From: Pseudomonadota bacterium
Lineage (GTDB): Bacteria; Pseudomonadota; Gammaproteobacteria; Acidiferrobacterales; Acidiferrobacteraceae
DNA: 52,114 bases
NCBI GenBank assembly: GCA_021784755.1
Contig: JAJYHM010000004.1
Location: 1 to 52,114 of the forward strand
Direction of reading: 5' to 3'
The notes under the pieces were generated by a model. It made no database searches and was not told where the DNA came from. It was given only the letters and a program-made list of their open reading frames with translations. Positions 8,586 to 19,621 of this stretch are shown one piece after another. Position numbers and translations under genes: made by a program. How positions within the stretch are numbered: position 1 is the stretch's first letter; every line of letters begins with the position of its first letter.

Positions 8586-10655
8586 TTAGCTGCGGTCGGC
8601 GAGTTCCTTGAGGAGCTCAGCTTGCGCATCGCGTTTGTTGGATTTGCGGGGATGCGGCCTGTGATATTGGCCGTCGGCTTGCAGGATCCAGGCGCCCGTG
8701 TTGTCCTTCAGATAGCGCTTCAAGTCGCGTGCGACCCGGTCGCGCAGGCGTGGAGATTGAATCGGAAAGGCCACCTCGACGCGCCGAAAGAAATTCCGTT
8801 CCATCCAGTCGGCGCTGGCGAGGTAGACCTCGGGCTTGCCGCCGTTTGCGAAAGAGTAGACACGGCTATGTTCGAGGAAGCGCCCGATTACGGAGCGGAC
8901 CTGGATATGGTCGGAGATGCCGTCGATGCCGGGGCGTAGGCAACAAATGCCGCGCACGATGAGTTGGATGCGTACGCCGTCCATGGAGGCGCGGTAGAGG
9001 GCCTGAATGATCTCAGGCTCTGTCAAGGCGTTGATTTTAAGGATGATATGCGCCGGCTGTCCCGTTGCGGCGTGGGCACGCTCGCGCTCGATCAAGGCCA
9101 GCATCTGGCTATGGAGCGTAAACGGGCTTTGTACGAGGCACTCTAGGGGCGGGCCGCTCCCTAAGCTCGTCAATTGCAGAAAGACGTGGTTTACGTCCTC
9201 GCCGATCTCGGGTCGGCACGTGAAATAGCCGTAATCGGTATAGGCCTTGGCTGTGCGCAGGTGGTAGTTGCCGGTGCCCAGATGGACGTAGCGGCGTAGG
9301 GATCCGTCCTCGCGACGCACGACAAGCGCCATCTTGGCGTGGGTCTTGAAGCCCACGATGCCGTAGAGGACATGCGCCCCGGCCTCCTGCAGCTTGTTGG
9401 CGAGGGCGATGTTGGCGGCCTCGTCGAAGCGCGCGCGCAGCTCGATCACTACAGTGACTTCCTTGCCCGCTTGCGCCGCCTGCACCAAGGCATCGGCGAT
9501 AATGGAGTCCGGGCCGGATCGGTACATGGTTTGTTTGATGGCAAGCACCGAGGGGTCGGACGCAGCCTGCTGTATGAATTCCACGACCGGAAGGAAGGAT
9601 TCGAAGGGGTGGTGCAGAAGGATATCGGCGTGGCGTATGGCGGCAAAGAGGTCGACGCTGGTCGCGAGTGCGCGCGGTACCCCGGGCATGAAGGACGCAT
9701 ACTTAAGGTCCGGGCGATCGATGCGATCATAGATCTCGCCCAGGCGATTGAGGTTCACGGGCCCGTTGACCGCGTAGAGGTCGTCGGCGTTCAGTTCGAA
9801 TTGCTGCAGAAGAAAAGTGCTGGTGGTGTCCGGGCATTCGCGCGAGACCTCGAGACGCACGGCGTCCCCATAACGCCGCGAGGCGATCTCGCCTTGCACG
9901 GCGCGCAGGATGTCGCTGATTTCGTCGTCGTCTATAAAGAGGTCGCTATTGCGCGTCACGCGGAATTGGTAGCAGCCGAGCACTTTCATGCCCGGAAAGA
10001 GTTGGTCGACATAGGCGTGGATGACCGATGACAACAACACGAACTTGTGACACTGGCGACTGCTGTCCGGAAGCGCTATGACGCGCGGCAGGGCGCGCGG
10101 CGCTTGCACAATGGCCATACCTCCTTGGCGTCCGAAGGCGTCGCGGCCCTCGAGGGACACGATGAAGTTCAGGCTCTTGTTCAGGATGCGCGGGAAAGGG
10201 TGGGCCGGATCGAGCCCGAGAGGACTCATGATAGGCAAGAGTTCCTCTTCGAAGTGACGGCGCAGCCAGGCATCTTGGGGTTCGGTCCATGCGTCGCGCT
10301 TGATGATGTGGATGCCCGCGGCGGCAAGCTCAGGGATCAGGATCTCATTAAAGACCCGGTATTGTTCGGCGACGAGGTCCAAGGCCTCCGCACGCACGGT
10401 CTGCAGGATCTCCGCCGCGGTCTTGTCATCGGGGGCGAGAGCGCTTCCCGCGACCTCGGCGCGTTGCTGAAGACTAGCTACGCGGACTTCGAAGAACTCA
10501 TCGAGATTGGTGCTCGATATGCCCAGGAAGCGCAGCCGCTCGAGGAGCGGCAAGCGGACGTCCTTGGCCTGCTCGAGGACTCGGCGGTTGAAGGCGAGCA
10601 CGCCAAGTTCCCTATTCATGTAGAGGGACGGGTGCTTGAGGTCGATGTCAGTCAC
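8586..10655 (-). CDS. ppk: Polyphosphate kinase 1
   Basis: Reversibly polymerises the gamma-phosphate of ATP into inorganic polyphosphate. The 689-residue length is typical of PPK1. The N-domain begins with LYMNRELGVLAFNRRVLEQA and the helical domain contains FFEVRVASLQQ. The autophosphorylated histidine is in GFKTHAKMALV (H439), followed by HLGTGNYH in the catalytic C domains. Together with the convergent ppx it forms the make/break pair for polyphosphate, a store linked to metal and acid tolerance in acidophiles. Confidence 0.95.
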   Translation of the reverse strand: MTDIDLKHPSLYMNRELGVLAFNRRVLEQAKDVRLPLLERLRFLGISSTNLDEFFEVRVASLQQRAEVAGSALAPDDKTAAEILQTVRAEALDLVAEQYRVFNEILIPELAAAGIHIIKRDAWTEPQDAWLRRHFEEELLPIMSPLGLDPAHPFPRILNKSLNFIVSLEGRDAFGRQGGMAIVQAPRALPRVIALPDSSRQCHKFVLLSSVIHAYVDQLFPGMKVLGCYQFRVTRNSDLFIDDDEISDILRAVQGEIASRRYGDAVRLEVSRECPDTTSTFLLQQFELNADDLYAVNGPVNLNRLGEIYDRIDRPDLKYASFMPGVPRALATSVDLFAAIRHADILLHHPFESFLPVVEFIQQAASDPSVLAIKQTMYRSGPDSIIADALVQAAQAGKEVTVVIELRARFDEAANIALANKLQEAGAHVLYGIVGFKTHAKMALVVRREDGSLRRYVHLGTGNYHLRTAKAYTDYGYFTCRPEIGEDVNHVFLQLTSLGSGPPLECLVQSPFTLHSQMLALIERERAHAATGQPAHIILKINALTEPEIIQALYRASMDGVRIQLIVRGICCLRPGIDGISDHIQVRSVIGRFLEHSRVYSFANGGKPEVYLASADWMERNFFRRVEVAFPIQSPRLRDRVARDLKRYLKDNTGAWILQADGQYHRPHPRKSNKRDAQAELLKELADRS

Positions 10656-10929
10656 GGCGCGTTTGCGGCCCTGGGCCGGCGGCGAGGGTAGGGCGCCTTA
10701 GGATCTCGCCACTTTGGCCCCGCGCGGGGGCATATTAGGGTTTCTGTTTACAATCATTCTAGCACGGCCAGTATCGCCTGGCCGACACGCCGCCTTGCCC
10801 AATATGAGATCAGGGAGACTCGCCTCCGCCTTCAACGGCATAAGCTGTGCCACAGTGAAGGGTGTGATTGACGCCGGACGCCCCACGCTCATCCGACCGC
10901 GCCCGCGCGCAACCCATCCAGGAACGACC

Positions 10930-10959
10930 TATCCGGCCTCCGTTATGGGTGGCCGGATA
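10930..10959 (-). terminator. Stem-loop downstream of amtB
   Basis: A 9-bp perfect stem, TATCCGGCC (10930-10938) with GGCCGGATA (10951-10959) and a 12-base loop, lies 30 bases past the amtB stop. There is no T tract on the minus strand, so it may be a 3' stabilising structure rather than an intrinsic terminator. The rest of 10656-10989 shows no gene. Confidence 0.4.
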
Positions 10960-10989
10960 AGGGGGGCAGTCAGCCGCCGAGTTTGGAGC

Positions 10990-12369
10990 TTATTCGCTAT
11001 AGGCGCGCTCGCCATGCTGGGTGATGTCCAGACCTTCGCGTTCTTCCTCGTGGCTCGGCCGCAGGCCTATGACGAGATCGACGAGTTTCAAAATCAGGAA
11101 GGTCGCGATGGCGTCATAACTGGCCACTGCCGCTATGGCGATCGCCTGTTTGCCGATCTGGCCGATATTGCCCTCAAGCGCGCCTGGGGTCCCGCCTATG
11201 GCCTTGACGGCAAACACGCCGGTTAGGATGAGCCCCACGACACCGCCGATGCCATGGACGCCGAACACATCGAGTGAGTCGTCATAGCCCAGGGCGTTTT
11301 TCACATAAGTGACCGCCCAGAAGCAGGCAGCCCCGCCCGCAAGCCCTATGATAAGCGCGCCGCTTGGGTCTACGAATCCGGAGGCCGGTGTAATGGCAAC
11401 AGCGCCCGCGACAGCGCCTGAGGCCATGCCGAGGACGCTGGGTTTGCCGCGCGCGGTCCACTCGAGGCCCATCCACACCATGGCCGCCGCGGCAGTGGCG
11501 ATCTGCGTGGTGGCCATCGCCATGCCGGCAAGGCCGCCCGCGGACACCGCGCTTCCGGCATTGAAGCCAAACCAGCCGACCCAGAGTAGTGAGGCCCCGA
11601 GGATGGTCAGGACGAGATTGTGGGGCGCCATGGCCTCGCGGCCATAGCCCACGCGGCGTCCCACCACGAGGGCAGTGACGAGGCCTGCGACACCGGAGTT
11701 CACCTCGACGACCGTGCCGCCCGCGAAATCGAGGACGCCCAGATGTGCAAGCCAGCCGTGTTCCGACCAGATCCAGTGGACGATGGGGGAGTAGACGAAC
11801 AAGAGCCAAAGGGCGCTAAACCAGAGCACCGCCGAGAACTTGATGCGTTCCGCAAACGAGCCGGAGATGAGCGCCGGGGTGATGATGGCGAACGTCAGCT
11901 GGAAGGACATGAAGACCGTTTCCGGGACGGCCATGGAACGGTCTGAGATCGTGTCGCGCCCCATGCCATGGAGGAAGAGGCGTCCGAACCCGCCGATGAA
12001 GGCATTGCCGTCGGTAAACGACAGACTGTAGGCGACGGTATACCAGAGGAGGGTTACGAGGCAGGTGGTGGCAAAGCTATGCCCAAGCGTACTCAAAACG
12101 TTCTTTTCGCGGACCATGCCCCCGTAAAAGAGGGCAAGCCCCGGTATGGTCATCATGAGGACGAGGATTGTCGACACCAGCATCCACGCGGTGTCGCCGT
12201 GGTTGATGGCGCTGTGCGGAATACTGGAGGCGGCAGTCGCCAACGGCGCCTGCGCGGCCAGCTGTCCGGCCCCCGCTTGTGTGGCGGCGAGAGCCCGTAC
12301 AGGGATGAGCACGAGCACGACCAGGGCGGCGACCGCTAGGCCCCGCAAGACCAACGACAGATTACGCAC
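10990..12369 (-). CDS. amtB: Ammonium transporter Amt with an E/H channel pair
   Basis: A trimeric inner-membrane ammonium channel. The 459-residue protein has a cleavable-looking N-terminal signal (about 1-29) and 11 membrane segments. Compared with E. coli AmtB, the first channel histidine (His168) is replaced by E222 (TVVEVNSG), while the second is kept as H372 (VFGVHGIGG). The 150-residue spacing is the same, so this is a Glu/His variant like that of some fungal Mep proteins. The start is GTG at 12369, preceded by GGGGGAG. It follows glnK by 12 bases in one operon, the classical regulator-channel pair. Confidence 0.93.
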   Translation of the reverse strand: MRNLSLVLRGLAVAALVVLVLIPVRALAATQAGAGQLAAQAPLATAASSIPHSAINHGDTAWMLVSTILVLMMTIPGLALFYGGMVREKNVLSTLGHSFATTCLVTLLWYTVAYSLSFTDGNAFIGGFGRLFLHGMGRDTISDRSMAVPETVFMSFQLTFAIITPALISGSFAERIKFSAVLWFSALWLLFVYSPIVHWIWSEHGWLAHLGVLDFAGGTVVEVNSGVAGLVTALVVGRRVGYGREAMAPHNLVLTILGASLLWVGWFGFNAGSAVSAGGLAGMAMATTQIATAAAAMVWMGLEWTARGKPSVLGMASGAVAGAVAITPASGFVDPSGALIIGLAGGAACFWAVTYVKNALGYDDSLDVFGVHGIGGVVGLILTGVFAVKAIGGTPGALEGNIGQIGKQAIAIAAVASYDAIATFLILKLVDLVIGLRPSHEEEREGLDITQHGERAYSE

Positions 12370-12381
12370 CGCGACTCCCCC

Positions 12382-13229
<848 letters not shown>

Positions 13230-13232
13230 CAA

Positions 13233-13440
13233 CCCTCTCTAAAAAACAGCCCTTACGGGCCTTGTGACGCGCTCCTTTCGGAGCCTCTCCCCTCGGGGTT
13301 GTGGGCAACCGACTCCCTCCTTGCGGAGGCGGCGAGGGCCTTCGGCGCTTTGCCTTTCGCCTTTACCTCCTTTACAGGGGGCATGGCCCATGGCCTGTTA
13401 GGGCGGTGTAGTTGACAGCGGCAGATCTCCCGTCGGGTCA
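13233..13440 (-). ncRNA. Putative omega-RNA scaffold upstream of iscB
   Basis: In IscB systems the guide RNA is transcribed from just upstream of the nuclease gene. This stretch is packed with hairpins, read on the plus strand: GCCC/GGGC (13249-13260), GCTCC/GGAGC (13271-13284, GAAA loop on the RNA), CCCC/GGGG (13289-13298), GGTTG/CAACC (13297-13310) and CCTCC/GGAGG (13316-13329, GCAA loop). GNRA loops and a dense stem array are expected of a structured RNA. The outer boundary, and therefore the guide, cannot be fixed from this sequence alone. Confidence 0.55.
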
Positions 13441-13722
13441 CGGCGCACCCGGATTGCGCGGATCGATCCGCGATGGCGCATTGTTCTATGTCACCAGTTC
13501 AACCCCCGGTCCCTCATGGGCCTGCGCGACTTTACTCTCACCAGGATGGTGCATCAACTGCGCCAAAATGGGTAGCAATGGGCCATAAGATTTGCGTGCC
13601 ACCAGGCACAAGCGTCTGGACGCACGGATCTGGGGCGGCAGCGCGACGGGCAAGGTGCGACCGTTGACAGACGGAGGGCGTGGCGTGATGATGCGATCTT
13701 CTGCACCCACGCGAGCGTCACA
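13441..13722. other. Gap holding the possible guide end, no gene recognised
   Basis: If the omega-RNA is real, its 5' guide segment lies at the left of this gap on the minus strand. A 74-codon minus-strand frame (13486-13710) is open but was not recognised; it may be a scrap of the same mobile element. The promoter of the cytochrome gene should also be here. Confidence 0.35.
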
Positions 13723-14301
13723 ATGTCAATATCTCATAAGAAGAAACGGCTGGGCGCCGCCTGCGCGGCCCTACTGATCCCCTTGGCTGCCGCCGGGGCC
13801 GACAAGGCCCCCGGTCCGGCTGCGCTCTTTAAGGAGGTGCAGGCGCTTGAGCATGGGGGCGCCCTGCTCCCGGGGAGCCACCTCTGGATGCACGGCGCAC
13901 GCATGGCCGATTACTACACCATCGATCGTGCCAATGCGATCGCCGTGAAGGCGGCGGCCCACGGGGTCGCGCGCGTCACGCGCTTCCCGGCCGGAAGCCT
14001 CTACATCAAGGAAAATTTTGACATTCATAAGGTCCTGAAGACGGTGACCGCCATGTTGAAGGTGCCGGGCTATGACGCCGCCGATCGTGATTGGGTTATG
14101 GCTGCCTACAAGCCGGATGGCCACCTGATCGCTTACGGCCGTGTGCAAAGTTGCATCTCCTGCCACATGATTGCTGCGGCGACCGATTTCACCTTTGCGC
14201 CGGGGACGAATCTTCCGATCGCCACTGTGCAGCGGTTTTTCCCGGGCCAGCCGATCTCGCCTGCCTATCGCGCAGCACTCGCCTCGCACGGCCCATCCTG
14301 A
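13723..14301 (+). CDS. Periplasmic cytochrome P460-like protein
   Basis: The 192-residue protein has a signal peptide (KKKR followed by a hydrophobic stretch, cut near AAAGA), and the mature part resembles cytochrome P460 domains (YIKENFD, WVMAAYKPDG). The only c-type haem motif, CISCH (C144, C147, H148), lies toward the C-terminus as in P460 proteins. It may handle small N- or S-compounds or serve in periplasmic electron transfer; no substrate can be assigned. No strong Shine-Dalgarno sequence precedes the ATG, so the start is less certain. It is followed by prfB after about 120 bases. Confidence 0.7.
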   Translation: MSISHKKKRLGAACAALLIPLAAAGADKAPGPAALFKEVQALEHGGALLPGSHLWMHGARMADYYTIDRANAIAVKAAAHGVARVTRFPAGSLYIKENFDIHKVLKTVTAMLKVPGYDAADRDWVMAAYKPDGHLIAYGRVQSCISCHMIAAATDFTFAPGTNLPIATVQRFFPGQPISPAYRAALASHGPS

Positions 14302-14419
14302 GGGAGTGAGACAGACCGCAGCGGGCCGTTTCGGTCGGGAGCGGCGCGCGCAAGGGCTTGCCTCTTGCTCGTTTTTCCGCAAAGGTTCGGGTATCCTGCG
14401 GACTTTTTGGAGGGCGGTC

Positions 14420-15518
14420 GTGGAAGATCAGGGCAGTATAGAGCAGACTCTGCGGGAGCTTCGCGACCGCACTGCCACGCTTCGGGGGTATCTTTGACAT
14501 CGATGCCAAAGAGGAGCGGCTAGTCGAAGTCGAGCGGGAACTCCTTGATCAACAGGTCTGGGCGGACCGGGTGCGTGCCCAGGAGCTTGGGCGGGAACGG
14601 GCGCGGCTCGCCGAGACCGTCGGCGCCATCCGGGTCATAGAGACCGGGCTTGCCGAGGCCGCGGAGCTTTTCGCTATGGCGCGCGCGGAGGCGGATCAGG
14701 CCCTGACCGAGTCGATCGCGCGCGATGTGGGGGGGCTCAAGAAGCAACTGGAGGCCCTTGAGTTCCAGCGCATGTTCCCGGGCGATATGGACTCCGCCCA
14801 TGCCTTCTTGGATATCCAGTCGGGGTCGGGCGGGACCGAGGCGCAGGATTGGGCGGAGATGCTCTTACGGATGTACCTGCGCTATGGCGAGCGCCAGGGC
14901 TTTGCCACCGAAATCGTCGAGGTATCGGCCGGCGAGGTGGCTGGCATCAAGAGCGCCACGGTCAAGTACTCAGGCCCCTATGCCTTCGGCCACCTGCGCA
15001 CGGAGACGGGCGTGCACAGGCTCGTGCGCAAGTCGCCCTTCGATTCCGGCAATCGCCGACATACCTCGTTTGCCTCGGTGTTCGTGTATCCCGAGATCGA
15101 CGACACGATCGAGATCGACATAAACCCGGCGGACCTGCGCGTTGATACCTATCGCGCAAGCGGTGCAGGCGGTCAGCATGTGAACCGGACGGACTCGGCG
15201 GTGCGCATAACCCATGTGCCAAGCGGTATCGTGGTGCAGTGCCAGACCGACCGTTCGCAGCACAAGAACCGGTCGCAGGCCATGAAGATGTTGAAGGCCA
15301 GGCTCTATGAGGCCGAGATGCAGAAGAAGCGCGAGGCGCAGGAAAAGCTTGAGGAGGGCAAGTCGGACATCGGTTGGGGGAGCCAGATCCGCTCCTATGT
15401 CCTGGATCAGTCACGCATCAAGGATTTACGTACCGGGGTCGAGATTGCCAACACCCAGGCGGTGTTGGATGGCGACCTGGATCGATTCATCGAAGCGAGT
15501 TTGAAGAGCGGTTTGTAA
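14420..15518 (+). CDS. prfB: Peptide chain release factor 2, programmed +1 frameshift
   Basis: Recognises UGA and UAA stops and triggers peptide release. The zero frame starts at GTG 14420 and stops after 25 codons at an in-frame TGA (14495-14497). The GGGGGTATCTTTGAC context is the classical RF2 autoregulatory site, and shifting +1 at CTT continues at GAC 14496 to give 365 residues, the E. coli length. The SPF anticodon-like determinant and the GGQ loop ([13 protein letters not shown]) are present. When RF2 is scarce, the pause at UGA favours the shift. lysS follows after 10 bases, as in E. coli. Confidence 0.96.
14484..14498 (+). promoter_or_regulatory. prfB +1 recoding site
   Basis: GGGGGTATCTTTGAC combines an SD-like G-run 5' of the slippery CTT codon with the UGA stop followed by C, the poorest termination context. 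It is conserved with the E. coli prfB site. Confidence 0.93.
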
Positions 15519-15528
15519 GGGGGCGGGT

Positions 15529-17034
15529 GTGGAAGAAGGGCAGGGCAGCATAGGGGCCGCAGGGGACGAGGATCGGCATATCGCGCAGCGGCGCGAGAAG
15601 CTCGACGCGTTGCGCGCCGAGGGTCAGGCCTATCCGAACGATTATCGCCCCGATCAGCAGGCCGCGCCGCTATTGGCGCGTTACCGGGAGGCGCCAGAGG
15701 GGGATCTGGACGCCGTGGGGGAGGTGCGGCTGGGCGGCCGGTTGATGACCAAGCGAGTGATGGGGCGGGTGAGCTTTTGTCACATCCAGGATGCGACCGG
15801 ACGCATGCAGATTTTTGTGGAGCGCGACACCATGGGCCCGGCCTACGAGGCCTTCAAGCGCTGGGATCTGGGTGATATCGTCGGCGTCGCCGGACGGCTG
15901 TTTCGTACGAAGACTGGGGAGTTGAGTGTGCGTGCCTCCATGCTTCGGCTGCTCGCGAAGAACCTACGGCCTTTGCCCGAGAAGTTTCACGGCCTGACCG
16001 ATCAAGAGACCCGCTACCGTAAGCGTTATCTTGATCTCATCGTAAACCCCGAGACACGCGCGATCTTCGAGCGGCGTGAACGCATCGTAGCCTATCTGCG
16101 GACGTTCTTGAAGGATCGGGGCTTCAGCGAGGTCGAGACGCCGATGATGCAACCGCTTGCGGGGGGTGCCACGGCGCGGCCGTTCGTGACCCATCACAAC
16201 GCGCTCGACATTCCGCTCTATTTGCGCATAGCCCCCGAGCTCTATCTGAAGCGGCTCGTCGTGGGTGGTTTCGACCGCGTCTTCGAGATCAACCGGAATT
16301 TCCGCAACGAGGGCTTGAGCACGCGTCACAATCCGGAATTTACGATGGTGGAATTCTATCAGGCCTACGCCGACTATCGTGATCTCATGGACTTGACCGA
16401 GACCTTGTTGCGCGGTTTATGTGAGGATGTGCTGGGGACGACCACGCTTTCCTATCAGGGTGAGCACTATGACTTCGGCATCCCCTTTGCGCGGCTTTCG
16501 ATCGAAGAGGCGATCCGCCACTATCATCCCGACGCGCCCGCCGATTTGCGCGACATAGTGGCGCTCAGGGCCTTTTTGGCCGCCAAGAGCCTACCTGTGG
16601 AGCCTGGTCTCGAGGCTGGCGGTCTTCAGATGACAATCTTTGAAAAGACCATCGAGGGGCGACTGTCGCAGCCGACCTTCGTTACGGCTTATCCCGCGGA
16701 AGTCTCGCCTCTGGCCCGACGCAATGATGAAGACCCCTTCGTGACCGATCGCTTCGAGTTCTTCGTAGGTGGCCGCGAGATCGCAAACGGCTTCTCGGAG
16801 TTGAACGACCCCGAGGATCAGGCGCGGCGGTTCAAGGCCCAGGTCGAACGGCGCGGAGACGGTGACGAGGAGGCCATGCATTATGACGCCGACTACGTCG
16901 AGGCCCTTGAATACGGGATGCCGCCCACCGCCGGTGAAGGCATAGGTATAGACCGTTTGGTCATGCTTTTCACAGACGCCCCCAGCATACGCGACGTGAT
17001 TTTGTTTCCGCACATGCGGCCCCAGGGTTCATGA
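15529..17034 (+). CDS. lysS: Lysyl-tRNA synthetase, class II
   Basis: Charges tRNA-Lys. The 501-residue protein has an N-terminal OB fold (about 60-150, [14 protein letters not shown]) and a class II catalytic core: motif 2 [23 protein letters not shown] and motif 3 [13 protein letters not shown]. It starts at GTG with an AAGGGGG sequence upstream. It sits directly behind prfB and overlaps miaA by 4 bases (ATGA), so the three genes probably share a transcript. Confidence 0.97.
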   Translation: MEEGQGSIGAAGDEDRHIAQRREKLDALRAEGQAYPNDYRPDQQAAPLLARYREAPEGDLDAVGEVRLGGRLMTKRVMGRVSFCHIQDATGRMQIFVERDTMGPAYEAFKRWDLGDIVGVAGRLFRTKTGELSVRASMLRLLAKNLRPLPEKFHGLTDQETRYRKRYLDLIVNPETRAIFERRERIVAYLRTFLKDRGFSEVETPMMQPLAGGATARPFVTHHNALDIPLYLRIAPELYLKRLVVGGFDRVFEINRNFRNEGLSTRHNPEFTMVEFYQAYADYRDLMDLTETLLRGLCEDVLGTTTLSYQGEHYDFGIPFARLSIEEAIRHYHPDAPADLRDIVALRAFLAAKSLPVEPGLEAGGLQMTIFEKTIEGRLSQPTFVTAYPAEVSPLARRNDEDPFVTDRFEFFVGGREIANGFSELNDPEDQARRFKAQVERRGDGDEEAMHYDADYVEALEYGMPPTAGEGIGIDRLVMLFTDAPSIRDVILFPHMRPQGS

Positions 17035-17966
17035 CGCAAGGCCCTGTCGTGTTCCTCATGGGGCCGACAGGGGCGGGGAAGACGGCCACCGTGTTTGCGT
17101 TGAGCCGTCTCCTGGCGATCGACGTCGTGAGCGTGGATGCCGCGCAGATCTATCGAGGTCTCGACGTCGGCACCGCCAAGCCTTCGCTCGCTGAACTGCG
17201 CGCCGTGCCGCACCATCTGATCGACATCCGCTCCGTGGCCGAGAGCTACTCGGCGGCGGCCTTTTGTGATGACGCTCGTCGGTTGATACACGCCGCCTGG
17301 CGACGCGGCCGCGTACCGGTCTTGGTCGGGGGCAGCAGTTTCTATTTCCGCGCCTTGGAGCATGGGCTGCCCGACATACCGCCGGCTGATGAAGCGTTGC
17401 GGGCAGCGCTGTTGGCGGAGTGGGCCGACAAGGGCTTGGCGGCTCTTTATGCTGAGCTTGCCACGCGTGACCCACGCCGGGCGGCGGCCATTGCGCCGAC
17501 CGACCCCCAGCGTATCGTGCGGGCGCTCGAGATCGTACGCACGGTGGGGCGGGTGCCGGAGAAGGCGGTCTCGTCCCCATGGCCTCACCCCATCCTCAAG
17601 TTCGCGATCAGTCCGCGCGACCGCTCGATTTTGCATAAGCGCATCGCAGTCCGTTTTCGTCGCATGATCGCGCGCGGTTTGATAGACGAGGGGATGTGGC
17701 TCTTTGGGCAGAGTCTATCCTCGGGGGCCCCTACGCTGCGACTTGTGGGCTATCGCCAGGTCGGAGAATACCTCCGTGATAAAATCCCGTATAATGAACT
17801 CATCGAGCAGGGTAGCGCTGCGACTCGACAGCTTGCTAAGCGTCAACTGACGTGGTTGCGGGCGGATGCGGCGGTGCAATGGCTAGACGGAGATGGGCCC
17901 CGGGGGCCGGAGATCTGCGCGACGGCGATCCGGGATGCAGTGGATAAGCTGTGCGGGGGCCCCTGA
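17031..17966 (+). CDS. miaA: tRNA dimethylallyltransferase
   Basis: Adds a dimethylallyl group to N6 of A37 in tRNAs that read UNN codons. The P-loop GPTGAGKT is near residue 11, and the family motifs [16 protein letters not shown] and [14 protein letters not shown] follow. Length (311) is normal. Its start overlaps the lysS stop, and hfq follows after about 50 bases, the conserved miaA-hfq-hflX order of gammaproteobacteria. Confidence 0.96.
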   Translation: MTQGPVVFLMGPTGAGKTATVFALSRLLAIDVVSVDAAQIYRGLDVGTAKPSLAELRAVPHHLIDIRSVAESYSAAAFCDDARRLIHAAWRRGRVPVLVGGSSFYFRALEHGLPDIPPADEALRAALLAEWADKGLAALYAELATRDPRRAAAIAPTDPQRIVRALEIVRTVGRVPEKAVSSPWPHPILKFAISPRDRSILHKRIAVRFRRMIARGLIDEGMWLFGQSLSSGAPTLRLVGYRQVGEYLRDKIPYNELIEQGSAATRQLAKRQLTWLRADAAVQWLDGDGPRGPEICATAIRDAVDKLCGGP

Positions 17967-18019
17967 AGGGGTCGGCCAATGCCTCAGTAACGGTACTACA
18001 GAAGAACAGGAGAACTGTC

Positions 18020-18286
18020 ATGAGTCAGCATAGAGGGCAGGCTTTACAAGACCCTTATTTGAATGTTCTACGGAAAGAGCATGTACCCGTTTCGATCTTT
18101 TTGGTGAACGGTATCAAGTTACAGGGGCAAATCGAATCTTTTGATCAGTTCGTGGTGTTGTTGAAGAACACCGTGAGCCAGATGATTTACAAGCATGCGA
18201 TCTCCACAGTGGTTCCCAGTCGACCGGTCAAGTTCAGTTTCGATATGGATGAGGCGGTGGCAGACAAGGGGGTAGGCGACGAGTAA
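18020..18286 (+). CDS. hfq: RNA chaperone Hfq
   Basis: A hexameric Sm-like protein that pairs small RNAs with mRNAs. The 88 residues carry the Sm1 motif ([21 protein letters not shown]) and the Sm2 motif with the Y-K-H segment ([14 protein letters not shown]), with a short acidic tail. The start was set at 18020 because AGGAGA lies 7 bases upstream; the frame is open further upstream but overlaps the end of miaA. Confidence 0.97.
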   Translation: MSQHRGQALQDPYLNVLRKEHVPVSIFLVNGIKLQGQIESFDQFVVLLKNTVSQMIYKHAISTVVPSRPVKFSFDMDEAVADKGVGDE

Positions 18287-19610
18287 TCTCGAAAGCCTCG
18301 GCGAGGCCAAAGGCCGTGAACGCGCCGTCTTGGTGCATTTGCGGCTGGCGGACGCCGAGGAGCAGGAAGACCTCGAGGAGTTGAGGCTGCTTGCGGTCTC
18401 GGCGGGTGCGGAGATCGTGGGGATCGTGGAAGGCGCGCGTCAGCAGCCCGATAGCGCGACCTACGTGGGCTCCGGCAAGGCCGAAGAGGTCCGCCAGTTG
18501 GTGGCCGCCATGGGCGCCGAGTTGGTCTTGGTGAACGCGGCGCTGTCGCCTGGCCAGGAACGCAACTTGGAAAAGGTGGTGGGCGCGCGCGTGCTCGACC
18601 GCACGGGGCTCATACTCGACATCTTCGCGCAACGCGCGCATTCCCATGAAGGTAAGCTGCAGGTGCAGCTCGCGCAGCTCGAGCATCTTGCGACTCGACT
18701 CGTACGCGGCTGGACGCACCTTGAGCGCCAAAAGGGCGGTATTGGTCTGCGCGGTCCGGGTGAGACCCAGCTCGAAAGCGATCGGCGCATGATCGGCGAG
18801 CGCATCCGCGTTCTCCACAAACGGCTCGATAAGGTGCGCCGGCAACGCCTTATGCGTCGTCGGGCCCGACAGCGTTCGGTGGTCCCCACGGTCTCACTCG
18901 TGGGTTACACCAACGCCGGCAAGTCATCCCTCTTCAATGTGTTGACCGGTGCGGATGTCTACGCTGCCGATCGCCTGTTCGCGACTTTGGATCCCACCAT
19001 GCGGCGCGTGGAGCTCCCGGCGGCGGGCGCGATGATCCTCGCCGACACTGTAGGCTTTATTCGTCACCTCCCCCATGGCCTAGTCGCTGCCTTCCGCTCA
19101 ACGCTGGAGGAGGTGCAGTTTGCCGACCTTTTGCTGCATGTGGTGGACGCGAGCCATCCGGAGCACCGCGCGTATGTGGAGCAGGTCGATCGGGTGTTGG
19201 CCGAGATTGGGGCCGAGGATGTGCCGAGACTCATCGTTATGAATAAGGTCGACGTCTTGGGTGACGCGCCGCGCCTGGAGCGCGACGGGTTCGGGCAAGC
19301 ATCGCGCGCGTTCGTCTCGGCGCGCACCGGGGTCGGGCTCGATCTCCTTTTGGATGCCATTCGTGAAAGGCTTGGTCCGCAGCGCGTACGCGCCCAGGTC
19401 CGTATCCCGCTTTCCGAGGGACGTCTGCGGTCTCGTCTGTATGGCGCCGGGACGGTATTGAGTGAGGTGGTCGATGGGGACAGCTTGCTCATGACGCTTG
19501 AGATGTCGCGCGAAGCGGGACGGTGGATCGCAGCCGAGCAAGGTACCGAAGTGACGTACATCCCTACGGTCGAGAAGAAGGACGAGCCTGTGTGCGCCGG
19601 GCACGCTTGA
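18279..19610 (+). CDS. hflX: Ribosome-associated GTPase HflX
   Basis: A GTPase that splits or rescues stalled 70S ribosomes. It contains the N-terminal HflX domain, the conserved [27 protein letters not shown] block, the P-loop GYTNAGKSS and the NKVD motif. The start is odd. The family-conserved segment ERAVLVHL lies upstream of the first usual start codon (TTG 18330). The only upstream candidate in the open frame is ACG at 18279, six bases after AAGGGGG and overlapping the hfq end. From ACG the protein has 443 residues, from TTG 426. Confidence 0.9.
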   Translation, partial: TSNLESLGEAKGRERAVLVHLRLADAEEQEDLEELRLLAVSAGAEIVGIVEGARQQPDSATYVGSGKAEEVRQLVAAMGAELVLVNAALSPGQERNLEKVVGARVLDRTGLILDIFAQRAHSHEGKLQVQLAQLEHLATRLVRGWTHLERQKGGIGLRGPGETQLESDRRMIGERIRVLHKRLDKVRRQRLMRRRARQRSVVPTVSLVGYTNAGKSSLFNVLTGADVYAADRLFATLDPTMRRVELPAAGAMILADTVGFIRHLPHGLVAAFRSTLEEVQFADLLLHVVDASHPEHRAYVEQVDRVLAEIGAEDVPRLIVMNKVDVLGDAPRLERDGFGQASRAFVSARTGVGLDLLLDAIRERLGPQRVRAQVRIPLSEGRLRSRLYGAGTVLSEVVDGDSLLMTLEMSREAGRWIAAEQGTEVTYIPTVEKKDEPVCAGHA

Positions 19611-19621
19611 GTGTGCGCGCC

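Noticed and set aside
9339-10691. Plus-strand open frames across ppk
   Set aside because: They are antisense to a well-supported ppk gene and show no conserved motifs.
13253-13441. 62-codon minus-strand frame over the hairpin array upstream of iscB
   Set aside because: The stretch is better explained as structured RNA; the predicted peptide is basic, low-complexity and has no ribosome-binding site.
18287-18330. GTG at 18316 as the hflX start
   Set aside because: It is out of frame with hflX.
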